Source: Atherinomorus stipes (Eukaryota > Chordata > Actinopteri > Atheriniformes > Atherinidae). Taken from it: 64,000 nucleotides of DNA. Below are positions 1 through 9,900 of this stretch, piece by piece; the stretch's first letter is position 1, and every line of letters begins with the position of its first letter. Made by a program: the position numbers and the translations under genes. A model generated the notes under the pieces. That model was given only the letters and a program-made list of their open reading frames with translations. It searched no databases and had not been told where the DNA came from. The stretch covers positions 558,001 to 622,000 of the forward strand of contig JALJCO010013434.1 in the NCBI GenBank assembly GCA_023101725.1, given 5' to 3'.

Positions 1-216
1 ATTTTTAATTCTCCCCTGCAGCAATCCTTGGTTTCAGTTTGGCAGGGACAGTGACAAGTTCTTTAAAATTTTACAGGATATCAAATATTCTTTTTTAATT
101 TTCTTTTAATAAATATGAACCGAACGAGTTAAGTTAAAAGCCGTTACTGTTTCTTTGCTTTTATGAATAAATTTGAGTTCTTTTTAATAAAATTGTGCAT
201 CTTTTTTTGGATGCAG

Positions 217-569
217 ATCTTAACCCCATGCCCACAGAGGAGATTGTGCAGATGTTCAATGAGCTTCGTAGTGACCTGGTGCTGCTGTATGAATTGAAGC
301 AAGCCCACAGTAACTGCGAGTACGAACAGCAGATGCTGCGTCATCGTTACGAGGCTCTTCTAAAGGCTGGAAGTGGGGCCGGATGTGTGGGAGCTATAGG
401 GCCAGGAATTGCCACTCTAACACAAAGTGGGGAGCTGAATTCCATAAACAGTACCACATCATCCACCCCGGGAGCTGAGGCTCAGTCATGGCTCAGTACT
501 GATGACATCAAGGTGGAAGCCAAAGAGCAGATCATCGATGTTGTTGGGGCACCTCTTACCCCCAACTCA
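217..569 (+). CDS. dmap1: DMAP1 penultimate coding exon (partial gene)
   Basis: DMAP1 (DNA methyltransferase 1-associated protein 1) is a nuclear subunit of the NuA4/TIP60 acetyltransferase and SRCAP chromatin-remodelling complexes. The exon opens after an acceptor (gatgcag, ending at 216) with a codon split after its first base, so only the C-terminal part of the gene is inside the window. It encodes a helical, coiled-coil-like stretch (MFNELRSDLVLLYELKQA, then CEYEQQMLRHRYEALLKAG), a Gly/Ser/Thr-rich linker, and the end motif IDVVGAPLTPNS. These match vertebrate DMAP1 by recall and sit in the family's C-terminal region. The exon ends at Ser (569), followed by GTAAGT at 570. An ORF reads on past the donor to 644, but that part is intronic. 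The linker is the variable part of the family. Confidence 0.93.
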
Positions 570-1270
570 GTAAGTATGCACAGTTCAAACACAGGCTTTT
601 CTGAGCAGCTTCAGAAGGGAAAATATATTGAGGCTGTTTGTTAAATGCCCCAAATTATTACACCTGTGATGACTTAATATCACTTTGAATAACCATAAAC
701 ACACTAGGTAAACTGAATGTCTGTAATGATGCAACCACTGCCAGAGCAAATATCAAACTTTGACTGCTGATGTTAAAAACCTGCAGTGATGTCTCTTCTC
801 CAGATTGTTTGATGTTTGTGTGAATAAAGTTTGATCAGGTTGGACTGTGTAAGCTTTACATAAAAACTTATAATACAAATGTGTTCTGGTAAATTAGAAA
901 TAAGCAGCAGCTGTCTCCCTATAGACAAATCGGAGGTTGTGAATGTCCTCATGCTCCATGAGACGAAGTGGGAGTTTGCAGCAAAATTATGACTTCAAAC
1001 TGGTTGAAAGTTGGGGGAAAATGCCACGAATGCCATTTTTAACCATTAAGACCTAATGCCACATTTTTGTGTGCTGGCTCCCATACTTGAGAAGGCATCT
1101 GTGGTGTAAACAGGTTAACTGGGATCAATATTCACATGTATTGCCAGTTTGCCTGACAGTTTAGACAGCATGTTCTAGAAATGACCACTGGCTATTATAA
1201 CTGATGAAGAGGGAGAGGAGGTGAAGCCTTTCACATTCCAGCTTGACTTGTCCTCTGTGTTTGATTGCAG
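570..1270 (+). other. dmap1: dmap1 last intron
   Basis: Intron of 701 bases with a GTAAGT donor and a TTGATTGCAG acceptor, phase 0. Nothing else was recognised in it. Confidence 0.85.
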
Positions 1271-1330
1271 CGTAAACGGAGAGAATCAGCATCCAGCTCA
1301 TCTTCGGTGAAAAAGGTGAAGAAGCCTTGA
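1271..1330 (+). CDS. dmap1: DMAP1 last coding exon with stop
   Basis: This short terminal exon follows the acceptor ttgattgcag (ending at 1270). It joins in phase 0 to the Ser at 569 and encodes 19 residues, RKRRESASSSSSVKKVKKP, before TGA at 1328-1330. The basic, serine-rich tail looks like a nuclear localisation signal and matches the conserved C-terminus of vertebrate DMAP1, with Val in place of the Ala I recall from human. The exon is too short to show up as a long ORF; it was placed from the splice signals and the family tail. Confidence 0.93.
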   Translation, partial: RKRRESASSSSSVKKVKKP

Positions 1331-2010
1331 TGAGGGCAGCCGGTACGGCGAGGGACTGTATTACTTATTCTGATGACAGTGGAGTGCCCATGAGTGTTTT
1401 GGCTGGATGAGATGGACACAACTGAGCCGGACACCATATTACTGTCTATTTACGGCAAAGCACATCTGACCACACATGCACAACTTCTCACCCACTAACA
1501 AGACCTCTCCAAACCCTCCCCATCTGGCTGTGACAAAGGCAACGACTGAGTGACATTTCATTCCATTACTGCCCGTCTCCCAGCCTCCGCCACCGGTTGG
1601 GCTTAGATGAGGCAAGAGCAACTGTAAATTGCCAGGCTGAGCTAATCGGGACATGGTGAAGAAGGTGGGAATGACTGGGTAATTGAAATGAATTGGAATG
1701 AAAGAACAAAATAAGGGAGTGAGAGGACCTGGAGCTGCAGTGCTCATTTGAGCCATCTGAGGCTTTCTCTTTTTCTTCATTTTCTTTTTTTTGTGCCTAA
1801 TCATACAATAGTGTTTACTGGAAATGTGTTTTCGTGTTAGCCTGTAGAACTGGCTCCTTCTCGACCAGGAGTACATTTTGTTCTCTGATGGAGGCCCGCT
1901 TCCAGCTGGATCCTGTTCTTAACTCTGGATTGGAGGGGCTGATTTATGTTGTTTCTCCTCAGGTGACCTTGGAAATGCTTTGGTCAACAATTTAATAAAT
2001 ACCAGTTTTT
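1331..2010 (+). other. dmap1: dmap1 3' UTR
   Basis: This non-coding stretch runs from the dmap1 stop codon to just past a canonical AATAAA at 1994-1999. T- and GT-rich sequence follows at about 2010-2075, as expected of a downstream element. ORFs on the opposite strand here (1231-1437 and 1439-1876) have no recognisable product. Confidence 0.7.
1994..1999 (+). terminator. dmap1 poly(A) signal
   Basis: Canonical AATAAA about 665 bases after the dmap1 stop, followed within 80 bases by a T/GT-rich downstream element. The cleavage site is inferred. Confidence 0.75.
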
Positions 2011-2718
2011 TGGGGTTTCTTTTTTTACTGCAGGTTCTGTGTGTTTTTTGTCTTTTTTTTTTTACATCTGTCACTCTTTTTTGCAGGTGCTCTTGATTTG
2101 GGGGTTACCAGTGTCAAATATATATTTGTTGGGGAAATTGTAGGATCATGACATTTTTACCTTACCTGTCATCCAAGTTAAGTGACAACTAATGACTTCA
2201 TTAATATGATAATTAAGCACAGGCACTGTAACTTCATTAGGTTTCCCCCCTTATAATATTGCTAATTGTGTGTCAATTATGTCGTGTAGCCTTCTCAGAC
2301 ATTAATTTCTATGCAAATTTCAAATATGTTTGCCAGAAAAGGGGAAGGCACTGAATTGGTCTGCACATACTTCGGTTTCTTTTAGATTGTACACTTAAAA
2401 AACAAGGTACCACAAATTATAAATGATTTAAGAAGTACAGGTTGGACTTACCCAGTAAATTTAGAAGAAAGGTGTAATGCTTTTTTTTTTTATCCTGTAA
2501 GACAATGGAAAGTCAAAGTGTTAAGAAATACTTACATTTGCATCTAGTGGTTAAGATAAGCTTAGAAATTACTTAAAATGCTAAGCACAGTTGTGAATAC
2601 ATGGTGGCCATCAGAGGCTTAAATTCTTTCAGACACATATTTTCATCTGTGGGTGGATCCAGTGGCCTCAGGTGCAGCAATGGCGGCACTACAGCAACTA
2701 CTTCAAGAATGTGTACAT

Positions 2719-3121
2719 AAGGGATGTAACAATAAAATAAAATTTCATATCACGGTTATTGTGACCAAAATTACCACGGTTATCATTGTTATTGCAGTAT
2801 TATTGAAATATCCCCCTAGCATCTTTAAAAATATCCAATGGGTCTAGTCATCTACTGTGTCCCTTTTAAAGGGGGAAAAAAAAATCTTTAGAGCCCTGTC
2901 CATGTGGGCGCCTTCGTTGCCTTCCGCCATGTTTTCAGAAATTAAACTTTGCAAACCAGGACTGCTGCTGCTTTTCCAGGCAATGAGCAGCATCACTGTG
3001 AGTTTGTCAAAGTGAAGTACTGAAACACGGATTTAACAATAATTAAAATTTGAAATGGTATTATTAATCGTTAAGAATTTTATCACGGCTAAACATTTTA
3101 TCTGTAATTGTTACATCCCTA
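2719..3121. mobile_element. hAT-type non-autonomous transposon (MITE)
   Basis: The termini are inverted: GGGATGTAACAAT near the left end mirrors ATTGTTACATCCC at the right end. The flanks carry an 8-base near-duplication, GTGTACAT (2711-2718) against GTGTACTT (3122-3129), which is the hAT target-site length. The interior is AT-rich with dispersed CACGGTTA and CACGGCTA words and no transposase. At about 403 bases it is a typical fish hAT MITE. The family name is not assigned. Confidence 0.8.
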
Positions 3122-3127
3122 GTGTAC

Positions 3128-3420
3128 TTTTTTTTTTTTTTTTTTTTTTTTTAGCCTTTATTTAACCAGGTCAGTCCCATTGAGACGCAATGATCTCTTT
3201 TCCAAGGGAAGCCTGGACAACACAGCAGCTTAAAACATTAAGTTTCAACAATAAAACAAACAATAAAAGGTGCACAATAAACCCCAATAATACAACAAAT
3301 AAAATATAGAAAATGCAATGAGAACAATAGAGTTCAAGTCGTCTGTCTTCTGGATGCTTTTGTAAGGCATAAGTTAACACTGTAAGGCATCCGAGCAGTA
3401 TTTAGCAGTATTCAACAAAG
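3128..3420 (-). repeat. Non-LTR retroposon tail with poly(A)
   Basis: Read on the minus strand, this ends in GGTTAAATAAAGGCT followed by about 25 A (the poly-T at 3128-3152 on +). That is an AATAAA-bearing retroposon 3' end. The next bases (ACCAGGTCAGTCCCATTGAGA on +) recall a very common fish LINE-type tail. It directly abuts the target duplication of the hAT MITE, so one of the two inserted next to the other. The outer end is approximate. Confidence 0.55.
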
Positions 3421-3889
3421 CCGGTATTGCAGTTTTAAAGCACAGAGGATTCTCATTTCACACACAGAGTTGTTTGTCCATTCAGACACTAATAAAAATA
3501 GCACCAACATACCAACTGCTATTTATGTAGATCCAACACAACTAGATTTGAGCTCATTCTAAGAAAATGAAAACATGTGTTTTAATAAAGTGATTAGACA
3601 CCAATATAAGCAGTTTAGAATCATACATTTTTCTGTTATTGACTGTTAAAATTTGTTTCATACTGCACTTCAACAATACTGTAAATTGTGGCAATGTCTT
3701 GCCAGGTGCTTTCATTCCTACCCAAGTTTCCAAAAGCTAAAAAGTGGTGTACTTCTCTCAAATTTTTATTTAGACTACTTTTAGTAGCATCGCTTACAGT
3801 TTCAAAATATATTACACCTACTGGTTGCTTTAGGCTCATTTTTTCAATAACTGCAAATTTCTAATTAGCCAATCACATAGCAGCAGCTC

Positions 3890-3995
3890 AGGGCAGTTAA
3901 GCATGCAGATGTGGGAGCAGCAAAGAGGGCCCAGGCACAATCTGAACCCCAGTCTCCCACGTAAGAGTCATGTGCGCTGACCATTCAGCCAAAGG
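3890..3995 (-). repeat. tRNA-like sequence, possible SINE head
   Basis: On the minus strand a good pol III A-box-like stretch (TGGCTGAATGGTCAGCGC) is followed about 30 bases later by a B-box-like GGGTTCAGATT. The D-arm can pair, but the anticodon and T arms do not fold cleanly, so this is not a functional tRNA gene. A degenerate tRNA-derived SINE head or a tRNA pseudogene fits best. Confidence 0.35.
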
Positions 3996-4510
3996 GGGAT
4001 CCCTGTGGCAAATAGCCAGGATGCATAATCACACACAGACATGGTCAACACAACTTGCTGAAGTTCAAGCTGAGCATCAGAATGGGGATGAAAGGGATGT
4101 GGCATGGTGTGGGGTTGTGGCCTTTTTTATTGTTTTTCCCCATTTTTAGTTCGTTTGCATGTTTTGCTGTGATTTGTGTTTGTTGACTTGTGTATACATT
4201 TTTTGTTTTGGGGAAACAGCTGACTGTGCAGCCACACCCACACTCTGATGGACCCCAGCTGCTGATTGAGCACACCTGTTGCAAATTACAACTCAGCAGG
4301 AGAGTGCAGCGGGAGGGGACAAAGCAGGACTGGTGAGGAAGAACAAGAGGAAGGAGACGCGTGTAAGCGGCAAGGAGTGTACACCGGTGCGGGTAACGGG
4401 CAGGGCTGTGGACGGAGACGATGGGTCCTAGCTGAAGGAGCTGCAGAGCCGCCACTGACGCAGCGGTCCTAAACACGGCGACGGGCCCCCGAGGCGTGCG
4501 GACTGTTGCT

Positions 4511-4511
4511 A

Positions 4512-4554
<43 letters not shown>
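4511..4554. repeat. (GA)n microsatellite
   Basis: About 44 bases of nearly pure GA repeat, with one dropped base. It lies in a locally GC-rich block (about 4220-4640) that differs from its AT-rich surroundings and may be part of an unidentified inserted element. Confidence 0.9.
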
Positions 4555-4556
<2 letters not shown>

Positions 4557-4729
4557 CGGACACAAGCGCATTGAGTGTAAACTGGGCGGCTGAACGAGAG
4601 TCGCCCAGACCCGGCGAGTACCGGTCTATGAGGGGGGGGGAACAGGGATATTCTACTTTGCACACTTTGGACTCTTTAGTATCGACTAAACATCCTTCGT
4701 ATTCCACAGCCTACTTGATAATTGTCCTT

Positions 4730-5045
4730 GCCATGTCCATCCCTTTATGACTATGGTGTGCTCCTGATGACTACCTCCAGCTGGATTATGCGCCATGTCA
4801 CAAAGCTAAAATCATCTGTGTGGTTTCTTAAACATGCGTTCAGTGTACTCCAGAGGCTGTCAATCACCAGATCTCAATCCAATAAAGCAGCTTTAGGATG
4901 GTGAAGTGCATCATTTCCATCATAGATGTGCACCTCCAACCTGCTGATTAAACTCTGATAAATGATGGTAAATGCTATATAATAGCTCAGACTTCTAGGG
5001 CTGCAGAAAATGTCTCAATACTACTGGGTATTTAGGCACAATTGT
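4730..5045 (+). pseudogene. Tc1/mariner-like transposase C-terminal relic
   Basis: The sequence follows the C-terminal half of a fish Tc1-like transposase. A conceptual D-x-APCHKAKI segment (about 4785-4812) carries the second catalytic Asp, and about 60 bases further comes SPDLNPI (about 4865-4890). The expected Glu after NPI reads Lys and a stop follows, so the DDE triad is broken. Frameshifts interrupt the reading throughout. It is a DNA-transposon fossil with no active product. The match is by recall of the family. Confidence 0.7.
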
Positions 5046-5184
5046 AAATAAACAGGTTTAAGTCTAAGAAGCACCCTGGATTACATGTAAGTCAGAGGAA
5101 CAACATTTGAAAAAGCTTGGTCACTCACCTCAGTGCTTACATCTAGATCTGGGTATGCTGAGTAAAAACTGCTTGGATAACTGG

Positions 5185-5987
5185 TAGGGATGCAACATAT
5201 TGGATTTAGGCCGATATCTGATATGCCGATATTTTAAAACTCGTGGCCGATAACCGATACAGATATTAAAGCTGAAAAATGTATGTAATATTCATTCCTT
5301 GTGCATAGTTTGAAAAATACCTCAACTTGTGTTATAAGTAGGGGTGGGGAAAAAACACTGGTACACTGAAATATTGCAATATTTTCATATGTCTATCATA
5401 GATATTTAAAAACGCGGTATCTAATCTATTTTACAAATGACGTCTCGAGAGATTTCATCATATTGTTGCGAAATCACACGAGATTTCATCATTGTTACAA
5501 AATCTCGTGAGATTTCATTGGTTAAATAGGTTGATACCGTGTTTTTGAATATGATCCACATATGAAAATATATTTCAGTGCATCAATGTTTTCTCCCACT
5601 CCTATAACAAGTCAAACTTAATGACACCTGTTCAAACAAAGCTTAAAGGATATGTGCATTATATCCTAGAACCACCTGGGTTTTCTTCTCCCTGAGGGGA
5701 AAAAAAAAGAAAACGATACCCAAAAACAGGGATATTTGGTTATTTACACAAATGACCGTATATAAACTCTGCTCACACAGAACATCCTAAAAGAAACTGT
5801 CTCTAGAAGTTTTAAGATCTGTTAAAAAGAAGTTTTTGGAGAAGTTTTTGTTCTTAGATTTTAGAAACAGTGGCCTGATCAGTTAAATATCGGTTAAATA
5901 TCAGTGGGGTGGCCGACGTCCGATACAGAGTTTTAAGGCCAATATAGGCCAATACCGATTGGGGGCCGATTATATTGTGCATCCCTA
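5185..5987. mobile_element. hAT-like MITE (outer element of a nested pair)
   Basis: The terminal inverted repeats are TAGGGATGCAACATAT on the left and ATATTGTGCATCCCTA on the right. The subterminal regions are full of GCCGATA and CCGATAC words, a pattern common in fish hAT MITEs. Both flanks contain AACTGG, but I could not align a clean 8-base duplication. The element is about 803 bases long because another MITE sits inside it at 5339-5604. No transposase is present. Confidence 0.75.
5339..5604. mobile_element. MITE inserted inside the 5185-5987 element
   Basis: The terminal inverted repeats are TAGGGGTGGGGAAAA and TTTTCTCCCACTCCTA. The subterminal stretches GAAATATTGCAATATTTTCA and TGAAAATATATTTC also mirror each other. 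The flanks (GTTATAAG left, TAACAAG right) look like a decayed target duplication. The core carries about three copies of a short unit around CGAGATTTCATCAT. It interrupts the outer MITE, so it is the younger insertion. Confidence 0.72.
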
Positions 5988-6059
5988 AACTGGCTCTGCC
6001 ATGCTCACAAACGGTTAAAAGTTCAGATAAATAAGACGGTTCACGTTAAGTATAAAATA

Positions 6060-6560
6060 AATCCTGAATTTGACTGGAAACCAGTGGAGAAAGAGGAGGA
6101 CACTTGTAATGCTCTTGTCTAGTTGTGCTAAAACCAGGCAGCCATATTTTGCACAGATATAAGGCAGCTGTCTACAGAACATTGCAGTTATCAAGTCTGG
6201 AACTGATTAACGCATTAATGGCTGTCCCAAAATTTTGACATAGAAAAGGTTTAATTCTGGCCAGCAAATACAAATGATGAAAACTATTAATGACACGGTT
6301 AACATGTTTATTGAAATTCAAGTAACTATCAAAAATCTCTTCCAGATTTCTGACAGTGAAGCTGTCACCTGCCGATTAACCTGCCATCGCCATGTCATCA
6401 AACACAATACACTCTGTTCTGTCTTCATTCAAACGAAGGAAGGTTTTGCTAAGCCAAACTTTGATGTCCGTGACGGTTTAATAAAAGACTTTTGCAATGG
6501 AGTGCACCAAAATCTTTGAGATCCACGAACACAAGAAGTCACAAACTGGTTACAGTTTTT
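6060..6560. repeat. Dispersed LINE-related repeat, degraded
   Basis: Stretches such as ACATTGCAGTTATCAAGTC, CATGTTTATTGAAATTCA and CAGATTTCTGACAGTG recall a very common teleost LINE-associated repeat. An 81-codon ORF (6274-6519) lies inside but has no recognised domain. Boundaries and family are uncertain. Confidence 0.45.
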
Positions 6561-6904
6561 ACAGAGGAAGATTACATTTTTTACACTTTTGTTCCTCTGT
6601 TCCAAATTTACAACAGAAGTAATTAAACTGGTTAACTTTTTTTTCCAAATGTATCTTCACTGCCAATCAACTACAGGTTCACTCATACTGTACATCACTC
6701 TGGATTTTAAAATGTGCAAATTAATACTAGACCATTTATCTGAATTTGCTACCACAGTCCGGTTAAAAACCAGAACCAAAGTGAAACCATTGTGATGTAA
6801 GCCAACTAAAAACTATACAAAAGAATGGATGGCTTACATAAACAGTTTATGAAATGATTAATCAGCAATAAAGAAGTAAAACACTGGTGGTGCGGAGGTG
6901 GCTG

Positions 6905-6924
6905 CCCCCCCCCCCCCCCCCCCC
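6905..6924. repeat. poly(C) run
   Basis: Twenty consecutive C; the opposite strand is a G-run able to form a G-quadruplex. Its length is likely to be variable and prone to sequencing error. Confidence 0.9.
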
Positions 6925-9900
6925 AAAACAAATTCTGCTTTCAGCCCCATAAAGGCTCTGGCCGGCCCTGGATTTTTGCTCACTTCACTTTTCACAGCAA
7001 TAAAAAGTTTAACCTGGATTCCCCTCTGGTCACTGTAGTTTTCTTTTAAATTACTGTCTAAAATATTGATGCTAAATTTTAATTTTTCTGCCCAAGACAA
7101 TAATAAAAAAACAATTAAAGAGACATCCGATCTTTTTAAATTCCCTCTCCAACTTCAGAAAGTTGTTCTTGTCAAACACTCAGAAATGTACCCTCTGAAA
7201 TGATCCAACCAGTGCAATCAGCCTGATTTTTATTTACAGCCCTAATAAGCGCTGCTAAGCTTACAGTGGTAAGCCCATCCACACTCTGCAGCCCATTTGA
7301 TTGAGAGAGAGAAAAAGAGAGGGAGAAGGCAAGTAAACATGGGTAAAATGGATTCTCTGTGTCTATATTTCATGTTGAAAATTGGCTCATAAATCCAGTG
7401 GTTTGATCTATGGAACCCGTCGTTGCCTGAAAAAACCTTCGTAAATGTGTAATTTCTCCCTTGACAGAACACAGCCGAAAGGCTATCTTTCTTTTGCCTC
7501 CTCCTCCCTCTCTCTGCCCTTCTTCCCTGTCTTTCATTCTCACTCCCTCTCTAGTAGCCTGGTGTTGGATTAATGCTCTCTTCTCCTCTCTCCTTTCATG
7601 CTCCTGTGATATCTTCTTTTCATCACTGCTCATCCATTTATCAGAACCAGAGTTTCTCTCCTCTCCACTGTACCTAACACTGTCTCAAGCTATCAACAGT
7701 CTATGGCAAGTATCTTGTAAGAAGGACATCAAGAATGTGGAATTAAAAAAAAAAAAAGTAAAGAAAATAAACATCAGCCTAAATAGAAAGTAGGTGAGCA
7801 GGGATGCATCAGAAGCCAAGTGTGAATGATAAAGCCCCCCAGCAGCCCCCTCTAGCTCTGTCTGTCATGATCTCCATCTGGGCTGCAGTGTAGTTTCTGC
7901 AACACTGATGTGAAAAGCATGAGGCAGAACACCACAGGAGACTGTCTTATAATGTGGCTGAGATGGGATCTCTTTATCAAGGCCAGGCTGAGGCTTTAAT
8001 CACGGCCTAAGAGGTGTGCGGCCTTTTTATCATAATTGAACTGTATCCAGGTTAATCGCTGGCATACGTCACTGTCGAGCGGCTGCTCGGTTGCACCAGC
8101 AGCCAAAACCGGCAGTGGTGATTGAACACACAGTTAAGAGAAAAGATGTGTACTGAGGGACATAAAGTGGGAAGATGCAGGTAACAGCAGATGTGATAGA
8201 ACACTGGTGAAATACATCACGCCTTGAGGTAACTGCTGATGTGTCAATGATTAGATTGCTGATGCCTCCTCTCTATGCCACTGTGCTTTATATCCATCAT
8301 GTCACATGCAATCACCAATTACTACAATGTAAAGAGAGGAGAATTGTACGTTAGCAGTGTGAGGATGGGTACTATCATTTGCCGCTTAGCGCACATGTGC
8401 CATAAAAATGTCCAAAACAGATTTTCACCTCCGTGCCCCTCTCTCATCTCCATGTCTCTTTGACTTTCACCTTCTCCTGTATGTAGGTCACCTTGAGGGT
8501 GAAAACTTTTAATCATCCTTCCGCATCAAATTCACCTGTGCCCTCTGGGACCCCAAGCTGCAACAGAGAGGAAGGGAGGTGGGAAATGAAGTGCCCACAG
8601 GGCTGGACAGTAGATGTCATTTTCACTGGATTTTTTTTTTTTTTGCTGGTGGGGGAAGGCCTGCTACAACACAAACCCAATAACTGGTTGTAAGCAGTGC
8701 TTACAGCGAGGCATTAACCCCTCTGTCCACTCTCCACATTCAAGCCCTGGGGAGGCAGAAGAGAGTGGAGTGAAGTGGAGTAGAGCAGCGAGTGGGACTA
8801 TATCTGGACCTCTCTTTCCCCAGAACTGTGATGCTCTGTGGAGCATCTGGAGGCAGATGTTGTTGCCTTTCAAGGTGTCCTACCTTGAAATGACTGATAG
8901 GGGCTGGAAAGAGATGGACATGTGATGTCATTTCAGGAGTTGAGCTTGTTTTGAGCGCTTGTGAGGTCAAAATTAGCTTCCCGGTACATTTCAGAGAAAA
9001 CTGTGATGTAGTGGCAATCCAATGTGAACACTAATGTTGTATTGACCTCTTTAATGTTATTTACAGCAAACATTTGGCCATCATAGGTAAAAATACAGTA
9101 TCTGTTACTGTGTTGTATAAGCTTTACAGATAGAATTAAATTTAAAAAAGTATATTGTTGTAGCATTGTACCAAAATAGCTTTTTATTTCAAATTGCTTC
9201 AAAATGCAATCTTGCAGAAGGCTCAGAATTAAGTTTGTGTCTTTCTTTTTAGGCAGTCAGTTATTGACTTTAATGTGTTTCAGCCTCAGTTGCAGAATTC
9301 TTCCACTTTTCATCTTTAGCTCTTTTTTCTTTTCTTTCTTTTAAACAAATGTTGGGATATTTATTTTCAGGATTTGATTAAACTTAATTGAACACATTTT
9401 TTTTTCCTGGACCAGGGAAATGCTTCCATGAGCCATGGGCTACAAGCCAAACCCAAAGCATGATCAAATTTCCCTCTCTGGTGTGGAGACGTGTTATTTC
9501 TGCAATCCCCCTTTTCAAAACATATCTTTGCTGATTACTGACAAAAGTTCTATTTCAACTTTATCAGTCTACAGGGAGTCTCTCATGAATGACATCCAAC
9601 TTGTTTAGATGCTTATTTATAAATGTGATGAAGAATTTTTTACTGGGTGAAAACAGAAACATTACTTTGGATGACTTTTCTGTTAAGGACGTCTCTGCAG
9701 ATGTCAAACAGTAGAAAAGTCCACATCAACAGTTAAATGTTTTGTTTTTTTGTTTAATTATTCAAAATTAAATTATTTAAGCTTCCAACAATGATTTCTT
9801 GCAAACTTGAGGATGTTATACAGCTTTGTAGATGGTCAGTTGAAATTTCACTCACAACTACAAGAGATGCAAAAGCTGAGTTTTGTGAATAACTGACTGG

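Noticed and set aside
195..644. ATG at 195 as a gene start
   Set aside because: The ATG lies in the intron before the acceptor at 216, and the downstream part past 569 is intron too. The segment is an internal dmap1 exon.
3890..3995. A functional tRNA gene on the minus strand
   Set aside because: A- and B-box-like words are present, but the anticodon and T arms do not fold and there is no clear T-run terminator.
4045..4707. 220-codon minus-strand ORF
   Set aside because: It owes its length to the GA microsatellite (Ser/Leu run), has no domain and lies in a probable inserted element.
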